A stretch of DNA of 64,000 nt, from assembly GCF_003202435.1 (NCBI RefSeq), contig NZ_QJHK01000010.1, positions 62,001-126,000 of the forward strand, in the 5' to 3' direction. This document shows, one piece after another, positions 45,834-53,612 of this stretch; the stretch's first letter is position 1; every line of letters starts with the position of its first letter. This DNA comes from Flavobacterium cheongpyeongense. Its GTDB lineage: Bacteria; Bacteroidota; Bacteroidia; Flavobacteriales; Flavobacteriaceae. Position numbers and translations under genes: made by a program. The notes under the pieces were generated by a model. The model was not told the DNA's origin. It made no database searches and saw only the letters and a program-made list of their open reading frames with translations.

Positions 45834-46458
45834 ATTTGATTGGACGATTATCACTCCTATTCTTTCTTTTTTAGGAGGAACTTTAATGGCAAATATTTTT
45901 AATTTACTTTTTTTAAATAGAATAAAACGAAAAGAATTAGAATATAAAAGAGCTGAATTTATTTACAATCAAAAACATAATGGTTATGAAAATTTACTAA
46001 AAACAACTAGTAAATATTCTATTGAAACACGTGATTTAATTTTTGAAGATTTCTTGTTAGTTGTTTTTGAATTTAATCTTAAGGAAAATGAACTTGATTC
46101 GGATCATGATGATGAACTTGAATTATTTTATGAAAAATATCGCGAAAAATTTAGTTCAATTTCAAAAAAATATAATGATCTATATCAATTATTAAATATA
46201 GAAATTCAGCCTTCAATTTTAAATTCATCAGATGAAGTATATGAACTAATTGAGAATGTAAAGAGCAGTTACAATTTAATGTTTAAAAAGTTTAACGATG
46301 ATTATCTTCCTAAACTAACTACATTAACTATGGAAGAAATAGAAAAACATAATGATGAAATAAAAACCTTTTTTCTAAAATATCAATCAACATTTGATCA
46401 ACTAAAGATCCAAATGAGAAAGGAAATAAAAGAAGAAGAATCTAAAATCCATAAATAA
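45826..46458 (+). CDS. Unknown membrane-anchored coiled-coil protein
   Basis: A 210-residue protein with one N-terminal hydrophobic helix (about residues 8-28, IITPILSFLGGTLMANIFNLL), then a basic stretch (NRIKRKELEYKR) and a long, highly charged helical region likely to form coiled coils. No known family. It is very AT-rich compared with its neighbours, hinting at transfer. Its ATG overlaps the end of the DUF433 remnant, the place where a PIN-like toxin gene often sits. An in-frame ATG at 45808 is an alternative start. Confidence 0.65.
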   Translation: MCEFDWTIITPILSFLGGTLMANIFNLLFLNRIKRKELEYKRAEFIYNQKHNGYENLLKTTSKYSIETRDLIFEDFLLVVFEFNLKENELDSDHDDELELFYEKYREKFSSISKKYNDLYQLLNIEIQPSILNSSDEVYELIENVKSSYNLMFKKFNDDYLPKLTTLTMEEIEKHNDEIKTFFLKYQSTFDQLKIQMRKEIKEEESKIHK

Positions 46459-46467
46459 TTTTTTCCT

Positions 46468-46475
46468 TAACTTTG
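46468..46475 (+). promoter_or_regulatory. TAACTTTG -7 box for TA operon
   Basis: Exact match to TAnnTTTG, 21 bp before the antitoxin ATG at 46497. No clear TTG at the -33 position. Confidence 0.5.
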
Positions 46476-46496
46476 TTATTCAAAATCATACTATTT

Positions 46497-46730
46497 ATGA
46501 GCACTTTAGAATTAAAACTAGAAATATTTGACAAACTAAAATCTGTAGAAGATGAGGGCTTGTTAAAAAAAATAATGACTTTACTAAAGACAGTTGATAA
46601 AAATACAGTTTACCAGCTTAGTGAATTCGAATTGAATATGGTAAAAGAAGGTGAGGAAGATATAAAAGCTGGACGTATATACACCAATGAAGAAGTAATT
46701 GCTGAAGAAAGCAAATGGCTAAACGGGTAA
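46497..46730 (+). CDS. Antitoxin-like protein (partner of ParE/RelE toxin)
   Basis: A 77-residue acidic helical protein (LELKLEIFDKLKSVED, ending EVIAEESKWLNG). The layout is that of Bacteroidota antitoxins with a C-terminal tail of two to three helices that wrap a RelE/ParE toxin. It overlaps the toxin ORF by 16 bp. The ATG at 46497 is preferred over an upstream TTG (46473), which lies in the promoter box. DNA-binding residues are not obvious. Confidence 0.78.
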   Translation: MSTLELKLEIFDKLKSVEDEGLLKKIMTLLKTVDKNTVYQLSEFELNMVKEGEEDIKAGRIYTNEEVIAEESKWLNG

Positions 46731-47008
46731 TTTGGACAGCCAAGGCAAAAGCTAGCAGAAAGTCTATTATAACTTCTTTAATTAGTAAAAAATATGCTAA
46801 AAAACTTTCAGCCGAAATAAACAGTATTATTGATAACTTCTCAAAATTCGAATTGATTGGAAAAGAATCTGATTATAAAACCATTCGCGTTTTTGTCTTT
46901 AAAAACTATTCCATTTATTACAAACTAGAGCTAAGACAAATAGTTATTATTGGAATTTTAGACAATCGTAGAAATCCAAATGAAACAAACAAAAATATAG
47001 ATTTATAA
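46715..47008 (+). CDS. RelE/ParE-family toxin
   Basis: A 97-residue basic protein with the RelE/ParE fold pattern: VIWTAKAKASRKSI (helical start), ISKKYAKKLSAEINSII, then the beta-sheet core YKTIRVFVFKNYSIYYKL and IVIIGILDNRRNP. The ending DNRRNP is the typical ParE tail. It likely inhibits gyrase or cleaves mRNA, the family's known activities. It is coupled to the antitoxin gene by 16 bp of overlap. Confidence 0.88.
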   Translation: MAKRVIWTAKAKASRKSIITSLISKKYAKKLSAEINSIIDNFSKFELIGKESDYKTIRVFVFKNYSIYYKLELRQIVIIGILDNRRNPNETNKNIDL

Positions 47009-47038
47009 AAAAGGAGCTTCAAATCGAAGCTCCTTTTT
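47008..47038. terminator. Bidirectional terminator
   Basis: GGAGCTTC / GAAGCTCC with A-run before and T-run after, between the convergent toxin and dehydrogenase genes. Confidence 0.85.
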
Positions 47039-47058
47039 TATGTGTAACAATTGACTTT

Positions 47059-48069
47059 CTAAACCAACAACGCCGATTTATTCTCAATATCATTATCCAG
47101 CAACAACGACTCTATATTTCCAAAAGTGACCAAAGCAATCTGCGTCAAAGCCTCATTAGTAAAAAATGCCTGATGTGCCGTAACCAAAACATTCGGAAAA
47201 CTCATCAAACGCTGAATCGCATCGTCCTGAATGATATCATCTGATAAATCCCTGAAAAACAGTTTTTCTTCCTGTTCGTAAACATCGATTCCGAGATAGC
47301 CAATTTTCCCATCTTTTAAACCTTCAATTACGCTGGCTGTTTCTATCAGTCCGCCACGGCTGGTATTGATAATCATGACGCTATCTTTCATCGAATCAAT
47401 CGACTTTTTATTGATTAGATGTTTTGTCTGGTCGTTCAGCGGACAATGCAGTGAAATAATATCACTCAATTTAAAAATATCTTCTAAACCTACAAAAGAA
47501 ACACCGTCTTTGAGCATTTCGTCATTTTCGACAATATCATAGGCCAGAACTTTACAGCCAAAACCTGAAGCAATTTTAGCGAAAGCTTTTCCAATGTTTC
47601 CGGTTCCGATGATTCCGATTGTTTTTCCGAATAAATCGAAACCCAAAAGTCCGTTTAGAGAAAAGTTTTGCTCACGCACTCTGTTATACGCTTTATGTGT
47701 TTTTCGGTTCAAGGTCAAAATCATCGCCATCGCATGTTCTGCAACTGCCTGAGGCGAATAGGCAGGAACACGGCAGACTTTTAGATTGTATTTTTTTGCT
47801 GCTTCTAAATCGACGTTGTTAAAGCCGGCACAACGTAAAGCAATAATCTTTACCTTCTTTTCTGCCAGTTGTCTGATTACCTCTTCGTTTACCATATCAT
47901 TTACAAACACACACACAACAGAGCCATTTTCGATTAAAATTACCGTTTGCGGATTCAGCTGTGTTTCGAAAAAATCTAGTTGAAAACCAGATTCGTTGTA
48001 CTTATTAAAGAACACCTTATCATAAGGCTGGGTAGAAAAGAAAGCTATTTTGTTTGTTACTGAATTCAT
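47059..48069 (-). CDS. 2-hydroxyacid dehydrogenase (D-lactate dehydrogenase type)
   Basis: A 336-residue NAD-dependent enzyme of the D-isomer 2-hydroxyacid family. Visible are RCAGFNNVDLEAAKKY, the NAD loop GIIGTGNIGKAFA, the catalytic Arg in INTSRGGLIET, the Glu in the GIDVYEQEE segment, and the His in VLVTAHQAFFT. The last features match D-lactate dehydrogenase (LdhA/DdhD), which reduces pyruvate, better than other members. It is monocistronic. Confidence 0.92.
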   Translation of the reverse strand: MNSVTNKIAFFSTQPYDKVFFNKYNESGFQLDFFETQLNPQTVILIENGSVVCVFVNDMVNEEVIRQLAEKKVKIIALRCAGFNNVDLEAAKKYNLKVCRVPAYSPQAVAEHAMAMILTLNRKTHKAYNRVREQNFSLNGLLGFDLFGKTIGIIGTGNIGKAFAKIASGFGCKVLAYDIVENDEMLKDGVSFVGLEDIFKLSDIISLHCPLNDQTKHLINKKSIDSMKDSVMIINTSRGGLIETASVIEGLKDGKIGYLGIDVYEQEEKLFFRDLSDDIIQDDAIQRLMSFPNVLVTAHQAFFTNEALTQIALVTFGNIESLLLDNDIENKSALLV

Positions 48070-48255
48070 ATTGTTGAATTTAAGTGTATAATCCTGACAC
48101 CTTAAAATTAAGCAAATAATTCTGTGATTTCATCACCATTATAAAAGCCTTTTGAAAAATATCTTCAATTTATTAAATAATATACAATTCTGACTCTCGA
48201 ATTAAACCAATCGAATTCAATAAGGTCTAAAGGATATAACCTTAAAAAAAAAATC

Positions 48256-48711
48256 ATGAAAAAATTACTTATTACAGCTTTACTATTCGTTGGAATAGCA
48301 AGTTTTGCACAAGACGGAGATGAGGGAGATATGGATCAAAGACCAGCCCGTGAACAAAGAGAACGATTAACTCCTGAACAACGAAATGAAAAACAACTGA
48401 AAAAATTAACTGCAGATCTTACTTTAGACACAAAACAGCAAGAACAGGTAAAACAATTGATTGCAGAAAGAAGTGCTAAAACTGAAAAATTAAGGGAGGC
48501 AAGAAAAGAGCAAAAGGAAAAAGGCACTAAACTAACTGCTGAACAAAGAGAAGCCTTGAGAAAAGAAATGAAAGCTGAAGCTGATGCAAATGATGCTAAA
48601 ATGAAAGGGATATTAACTGCAGATCAATATACCAAATGGAAAAAAATTCAGGAGGAAAATAAGGATAAGGTAAAAGACAGAATGAGAGAATACAGAAAAA
48701 ATAAAGATTAA
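48256..48711 (+). CDS. Spy/CpxP-like periplasmic protein, single unit
   Basis: A 151-residue exported, helix-rich protein (signal peptide 1-18, ASFAQ). The mature part is highly charged, with RLTPEQRNEKQLKKLTADL, LDTKQQEQVKQLIAERS, and GILTADQYTKWKKIQEEN near the end. These LTPEQ / LTADQ segments recall the LTxxQ motifs of Spy-type chaperones. A Lys-Glu-rich coiled helix dominates the rest. It is paralogous to the next gene. Confidence 0.8.
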   Translation: MKKLLITALLFVGIASFAQDGDEGDMDQRPAREQRERLTPEQRNEKQLKKLTADLTLDTKQQEQVKQLIAERSAKTEKLREARKEQKEKGTKLTAEQREALRKEMKAEADANDAKMKGILTADQYTKWKKIQEENKDKVKDRMREYRKNKD

Positions 48712-48720
48712 ATTTACCAT

Positions 48721-48744
48721 AAAAGAGACTTTCGGGTCTCTTTT
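48721..48744 (+). terminator. Terminator after first Spy-like gene
   Basis: AAAAGAGAC / GTCTCTTTT stem with a 6-nt loop, 10 bp after the stop. Confidence 0.8.
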
Positions 48745-48867
48745 ATATTTTATGCCCTTTTATGTATTTCTTAGCAATTTCTGTTAAATAAAAGACAAAC
48801 CTGCTAAGTGCCTTAAACTTAATAAAAATGATAAAGTCTAATTGCTATAAACCTAAAAAAGTGACTT

Positions 48868-49596
48868 ATGAAAAAAGTATTTATCGCAGCCTTATTATTC
48901 GCCGGAATGGTAAGTTTTGCACAGGACATCAATCAGAAAGCGGGACATGATCACAGAGAAAAATTAACTCCGGAACAGCGTACCGAAAAACAGTTACAAA
49001 AACTGACTTCTGAATTAAATTTAGACAAAAAGCAACAAGAACAGTTTAAGCTGCTTTTGTCTGAAAAAAATGCGAAAGCAGAAAAATTTAAAGAAACACG
49101 AAAAGACAGTAAAAAAAAACCTAATGCGGAGGAAAAAGAAGCGTTCAAAAAACAGATAAAAGCCGAAAAAGAAGCCAACGATGCTAAAATAAAATCAATT
49201 TTAAACGCAGATCAATATGCAAAATGGAATGCACTTAAAAAGGAGCATAAAGAAAAACATCCTCATAAAGGTGATTTTAAAACACCGCAGGAACGTAATC
49301 AGGCACATTTGGAAAAACTAACAACTGAGTTAAGCTTAACTACAGATCAACAAAAAAAGGTTAGCGAACTTTTATCTGAAAGAAGCACAAAAATGGCAAT
49401 GCTTAAAAAGGACAGAAAAGATAACGAGCCAACTGATGCCGAAAAGAAAGCCCTGAAAAAACAGATGAAAGAAGATCATAAAATTTATGATACCAAAATG
49501 AAATCGATCCTAAATGCAGATCAGTATAAAAAATGGACTGCCATTCAAAAAGAGCATAAAGACAAAATGAAAGAACACAGAAAGAATAAGAAATAA
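48868..49596 (+). CDS. Spy/CpxP-like periplasmic protein, internally duplicated
   Basis: A 242-residue exported protein (signal peptide 1-18, VSFAQ) whose mature part holds two tandem copies of the unit seen once in the preceding gene. Unit 1 (about 28-125) begins LTPEQRTEKQLQKLTSEL and ends ILNADQYAKWNALKKEH. Unit 2 (about 138-238) begins ERNQAHLEKLTTEL and ends ILNADQYKKWTAIQKEH. It probably arose by intragenic duplication. The role is a periplasmic chaperone or envelope stress protein by analogy only. Confidence 0.8.
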   Translation: MKKVFIAALLFAGMVSFAQDINQKAGHDHREKLTPEQRTEKQLQKLTSELNLDKKQQEQFKLLLSEKNAKAEKFKETRKDSKKKPNAEEKEAFKKQIKAEKEANDAKIKSILNADQYAKWNALKKEHKEKHPHKGDFKTPQERNQAHLEKLTTELSLTTDQQKKVSELLSERSTKMAMLKKDRKDNEPTDAEKKALKKQMKEDHKIYDTKMKSILNADQYKKWTAIQKEHKDKMKEHRKNKK

Positions 49597-49607
49597 TTTT
49601 ATTCAAA

Positions 49608-49631
49608 AAAGAGGCTTTTCGAAGCCTCTTT
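49608..49631. terminator. Bidirectional terminator
   Basis: AAAGAGGCTT-TTCG-AAGCCTCTTT, a stable UUCG tetraloop hairpin, between the convergent Spy-like and hemL genes. Confidence 0.88.
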
Positions 49632-49637
49632 ATGTTT

Positions 49638-50924
49638 TTAAAATGTTTTCGAAACTTTATCGATCGCATTAATTGTAAAATCCAGATCTTCGTAAGTTAA
49701 GGCATCTGTAATAAACCAGGTTTCATAAGCAGATGGTGCGATATAAACGCCCTCATTTAATAATCCGTGGAAGAACTTTTTGAAGGTTTCGTTATCTCCT
49801 TTTGCCGCCGTTTGAAAATCGGTAACCGGATTAGCATCAAAGTGTACCGAAATCATAGAACCTACTCTGTTGATGGTAAAAACAACATTATTTGCTTTTA
49901 AAACTTTATCGATTCCTGCTGCCAAATAGGCCGTTTTTTCTTCTAAACGGGTAAATATGCCTGCATCATTATTTAAAGATTGCAACATAGCTAACCCGGC
50001 AGCCATGGCTAATGGATTTCCGGATAATGTTCCAGCCTGATAAACCGGACCAAGAGGCGCTAAATAATTCATAATTTCTTCGCGTGCTGCAAAAGCCCCC
50101 ACCGGTAATCCGCCCCCGATTACTTTTCCGAAAGTCACAATATCTGCATTGATATTGAATAATTCCTGAACACCGCCTTTTGCTAAACGGAAGCCTGTCA
50201 TAACCTCATCAAAAATCAATAAAATTCCGTTCGCTGTACACAATTCTCTTAATCCTTCCAAAAAGCCTTTTTGAGGTGGAATACAACCCATATTTCCTGC
50301 AACAGCTTCTATAATTATTGCCGCAATTTCACCTTTATTCGCTTCTATTAAAGTTTTTACATTTTCTAAATCATTATATTGGGCTAACAGAGTATCCTTT
50401 GCAGTTCCTTCTGTAACTCCCGGACTGTTTGGTGAACCAAACGTTACGGCACCGCTCCCGGCCTGGATCAAAAATGAATCTGAATGTCCGTGGTAACAGC
50501 CTGCAAATTTGATGATTTTGTCTCTTTTTGTAAATCCGCGAGCCAGACGAATCGCACTCATACAAGCTTCTGTACCTGAATTTACAAAACGGATTTTGTC
50601 AATATTCGGAACCATCGAAACAGCCAAAGCTGCAATTTCGGTTTCTAATTCTGTGGGCATTCCAAATGAAGTTCCCAGTTTTGCTTTTTCGATTACCGCA
50701 TCCACAACCGGCTCATAGGCGTGACCCAAAACCATAGGCCCCCAGGAATTGATATAATCTATTAGTTTATTCCCGTCTTCATCATACAAATATGCACCTT
50801 TGGCACTTTTTACAAAAATCGGAGTTCCTCCAACGGCTTTAAATGCTCTAACTGGTGAATTTACCCCTCCCGGAATTACTTTTTCTGCTTCAGCAAAAAG
50901 CTGACTACTTCTTTTATAAATCAT
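49638..50924 (-). CDS. hemL: Glutamate-1-semialdehyde 2,1-aminomutase
   Basis: A 428-residue PLP enzyme that converts glutamate 1-semialdehyde to 5-aminolevulinate in haem synthesis. Start [19 protein letters not shown] is diagnostic. [17 protein letters not shown] binds PLP phosphate, [14 protein letters not shown] holds the PLP Asp, and Lys267 in [15 protein letters not shown] is the Schiff-base lysine. It is full length and the function is secure. Confidence 0.96.
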   Translation of the reverse strand: MIYKRSSQLFAEAEKVIPGGVNSPVRAFKAVGGTPIFVKSAKGAYLYDEDGNKLIDYINSWGPMVLGHAYEPVVDAVIEKAKLGTSFGMPTELETEIAALAVSMVPNIDKIRFVNSGTEACMSAIRLARGFTKRDKIIKFAGCYHGHSDSFLIQAGSGAVTFGSPNSPGVTEGTAKDTLLAQYNDLENVKTLIEANKGEIAAIIIEAVAGNMGCIPPQKGFLEGLRELCTANGILLIFDEVMTGFRLAKGGVQELFNINADIVTFGKVIGGGLPVGAFAAREEIMNYLAPLGPVYQAGTLSGNPLAMAAGLAMLQSLNNDAGIFTRLEEKTAYLAAGIDKVLKANNVVFTINRVGSMISVHFDANPVTDFQTAAKGDNETFKKFFHGLLNEGVYIAPSAYETWFITDALTYEDLDFTINAIDKVSKTF

Positions 50925-50997
50925 TCTATTTATTTTAGATTTTTGAGCTCAGATTTTAAATTACTTTCAAAATTAACTCTTAACTTACCACTCTTAC

Positions 50998-51879
50998 CTA
51001 TTTCACTTTCAGTTTCTGCCCTATCGAAAGCGCATTGTCCATCAGATTATTTTTTTGTTTCAAATCATCTACCAGTATATTAAACTTTTTGGATATCGAA
51101 TACAAAGTATCTCCTTTTTGTACTTCGTATAAATTCGGATCGTCTGAATTTGAAACCGAAGACGAAGATGAAATCCTTACCGGTTCCGTTTTATTAATTG
51201 CTGTATAGTTTTTTCCTGTTATCTGGCAATCGTACTGATGCAGATTATAACGTTCGATATAACCTATTAACTTATCCGGATAATTAGGATCTGTTGCATA
51301 CCCACAAGCTCTTAGTCCCTTTGACCAGGCTTTATAGTCATCTTTTTCATAAGTAAATAAAACGGCATATCTGTTTTTTCCAACCAAAAACAAAGCATGG
51401 TCCCGATACGATTCTGAAGCCTCATTATATTTTCTAAAACATTCCTGAGCCGAATCATCATCATGACGGACACTTTCGCCTAGCCAGTCTTTATGACATT
51501 TAATTCCGAAATGATTATTTGCCGTTACAGCCAAATCTCCTCTTCCCGCTCCCGATTCTAAGATTCCCTGTGCCAGGATAATACTGGCAGGGATACCATA
51601 TTTCTGCATATTTCCCATCGCAATGTCTTTATACTGCAAAATATAATTATTGATTAAATCACTGGTTACAACAGTTTTCGAAGTCGATTGAATGACCTCT
51701 GTCGTAGTATTTGCAGAAGGATATTTTGCAATTGGTTTAGAATAGGTGCCTTTTTTAGTCGAAGCTGTTCTGTTTTTTTTAACTGCTGCCTGTTTTTTAG
51801 TTGTTGCAATAGTGGGTTTGCTGGAAGAACAGCTTGCCAATACTGCGATTATGAAGAGTGTAATTATTTTTTTAAGCAT
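50998..51879 (-). CDS. Glucosaminidase-domain lipoprotein with LysM
   Basis: A 293-residue cell-wall hydrolase. A lipoprotein signal (AVLASCSSS, Cys17) is followed by a basic linker, a FlgJ/AcmA-type glucosaminidase domain (about 75-225, with LAQGILESGAGRGDLA holding the catalytic Glu and NHFGIKCH), and a C-terminal LysM (about 248-292, YEVQKGDTLYSISKKF). It cuts peptidoglycan. The ATG at 51879 is used; a TTG one codon earlier is not needed. It overlaps the preceding gene by 8 bp. Confidence 0.92.
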   Translation of the reverse strand: MLKKIITLFIIAVLASCSSSKPTIATTKKQAAVKKNRTASTKKGTYSKPIAKYPSANTTTEVIQSTSKTVVTSDLINNYILQYKDIAMGNMQKYGIPASIILAQGILESGAGRGDLAVTANNHFGIKCHKDWLGESVRHDDDSAQECFRKYNEASESYRDHALFLVGKNRYAVLFTYEKDDYKAWSKGLRACGYATDPNYPDKLIGYIERYNLHQYDCQITGKNYTAINKTEPVRISSSSSVSNSDDPNLYEVQKGDTLYSISKKFNILVDDLKQKNNLMDNALSIGQKLKVK

Positions 51880-52780
51880 CAATTTTGAGTGTTGGTAATT
51901 TTTTCTGCTCCAATCTTAAATTCATTCCCTCAATTCCTTGTAATCCGCCGGTGTGAATGAGTAAAACTTTTGAATCTGCAGGAAAATAATTTTTACGGAT
52001 TAAATCTATAACGCCAAAAACCATCTTTCCTGTATAAATTGGATCTAAGGAGACTTTATTTTCTTCAAAAAAAGCATTCATAAATTCAATTAATTCTATA
52101 TTTATTTTGCCATAACCTCCAAAATGATAGTCAGAAATTAAATTCCAGTTATCTTTTTTTGCAAAAATACGAATTTCATCGGTTAAAAAGTCACCTTTTA
52201 AAGCCGGAAATCCTAAAATTTTCTGATGCTGCAATGCGCTGTTTATTAATCCGGAAATCGTTCCGCCAGTTCCTACAGCACAGCAAACGTAATTAAAAAC
52301 AGCATCTTCATCAGTCAAAATCTCCTCACAGCCTTTTACTGCCAACAGATTGGTTCCGCCTTCGGGCACCAGATAAAAATCGCCAAATTTCTGTTTTAGG
52401 CTTTCAACATAAGAGGTTTCATTTTTTAATCGATAATTTTCCCTGGAAACAAATTCAAATTGCATTCCGTTTTCCTGAGCGAATTTCAGGGTTGGATTTT
52501 CTTCTATTTTATCAAAAAGCTCATCTCCCCTGATAATTCCAATCGTTTTAAATCCCTGCTCTTTTCCGGCAAAAGCTACAGCAGCAATATGATTAGAAAA
52601 TGCACCGCCAAATGTCAGTAAGTTTTTTTTATTTTCGGCTTTCGCCTGAAGTAAATTGTATTTTAGTTTCCTGAATTTATTTCCCGACACAAAAGGATGA
52701 ATCAGATCTTCACGCTTTATTGTCAAAGAAATGTTGTTGGGAAACTGAATATCTATGGATTGATTGAAAACTGGATTCAT
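51872..52780 (-). CDS. ACC deaminase/D-cysteine desulfhydrase-like PLP enzyme
   Basis: A 302-residue fold-type II PLP protein. The lysine is in VSGNKFRKLKYNLL (Lys35 by analogy with GGNKTRKLE of ACC deaminase). FGGAFSNHIAAVA binds the carboxylate, and CAVGTGGTISGLI is the phosphate loop. It is shorter than classical ACC deaminases (about 340). The activity could be D-cysteine desulfhydrase, which shares the fold. Translation is coupled to the genes on both sides (4-bp and 8-bp overlaps). Confidence 0.88.
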   Translation of the reverse strand: MNPVFNQSIDIQFPNNISLTIKREDLIHPFVSGNKFRKLKYNLLQAKAENKKNLLTFGGAFSNHIAAVAFAGKEQGFKTIGIIRGDELFDKIEENPTLKFAQENGMQFEFVSRENYRLKNETSYVESLKQKFGDFYLVPEGGTNLLAVKGCEEILTDEDAVFNYVCCAVGTGGTISGLINSALQHQKILGFPALKGDFLTDEIRIFAKKDNWNLISDYHFGGYGKINIELIEFMNAFFEENKVSLDPIYTGKMVFGVIDLIRKNYFPADSKVLLIHTGGLQGIEGMNLRLEQKKLPTLKIDA

Positions 52781-53112
52781 TTTAATTTGATGTACTGTAG
52801 AAACTGAAAAAAAGTTCTGTTTTTTAAATATTTTAAATCGGTTTCTTTGGCATAAGCTTCTCTTTCAAAACTAATATTCTGATAGGCCAGTATCGTATTT
52901 TTATACTGAATGAACCGAATAAAATATTCCAAAAAATACCAGATAAAAAAAGGCAGAATCAGCATTTCTAACTGTTGTCTCAAATGGATTCTTTCATGAT
53001 TTACAAAAACAACATTGACCTGATCTTTATAATATTTAATCAAAATGAATGGAAATACCGCCATACCGCGATATCCTTTTGGAATTAAATATTTAGCAAC
53101 AATCAGAAACAT
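52777..53112 (-). CDS. Small membrane protein with HExxH-like motif
   Basis: A 111-residue protein with two hydrophobic stretches. It carries NHERIHLRQQLEML, in which H-E-R-I-H matches the zinc metallopeptidase HExxH signature, followed by a membrane helix (FFIWYFLEYFIRFI) and SFEREAYAKE, whose Glu could be the third zinc ligand. I recall this as a small Bacteroidota family without known function. It overlaps the ACC deaminase-like gene by 4 bp (ATGA). Confidence 0.72.
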   Translation of the reverse strand: MFLIVAKYLIPKGYRGMAVFPFILIKYYKDQVNVVFVNHERIHLRQQLEMLILPFFIWYFLEYFIRFIQYKNTILAYQNISFEREAYAKETDLKYLKNRTFFQFLQYIKLK

Positions 53113-53223
53113 TGGCTGTAAAATTTATAAATTTGTAGATGCAAGATAGCTCGATTTCATTAAAATCACAATCTAAAAAAATGTTTTAATGGTAAGACAG
53201 CCGAAATCTGACTCAAAAATTTT

Positions 53224-53406
53224 ATGAAAGAGCAAAATAATGAAAATAAATTAACAGAAGGGGAAGATTTTTATTTTACACCTGATGGTTATAAATGTTT
53301 TACCGAAAAACACCATTTAAAACGTGGTTACTGCTGCAAAAACGGATGCCGACATTGCCCTTATGGCTTTGATAAAAATACAGGAAGAATCAGGAAATCT
53401 AATTAG
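53224..53406 (+). CDS. DUF5522 cysteine-rich small protein
   Basis: A 60-residue protein with Y-F-TPDGYKCFTEKHHLKRGYC and then CKNGCRHCPYGF, the conserved core of DUF5522. The four to five cysteines (YCC, GC, HC) suggest a metal site. The function is unknown. It is divergent from the 111-residue gene at 52777. Confidence 0.85.
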   Translation: MKEQNNENKLTEGEDFYFTPDGYKCFTEKHHLKRGYCCKNGCRHCPYGFDKNTGRIRKSN

Positions 53407-53612
53407 ATAATGCGTCAATTTGAAAATTAGATAATTAAAACAAATGTAAAAGTTCAATATGGATATCTATTCACGAAAATTCAGGGTTACAATACACAAA
53501 TCCTATCACAGATCGGATGTCCGTTATCCTTAGTTCATTTTTTAACAGAAAATTAATCCGTTGCCTGAAAAACGTAGCAGCCTAGAATCCCAGTAACTTA
53601 GAATCAAAAAAA
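53407..53612. other. hutU upstream region with short direct repeat
   Basis: Contains two 16-bp-period copies of an AG-(C/T)-A-x-C-(C/T)-TAGAATC unit just before hutU (about 53575-53605). Such units occur in arrays in Flavobacterium, as I recall. No gene. Confidence 0.35.
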
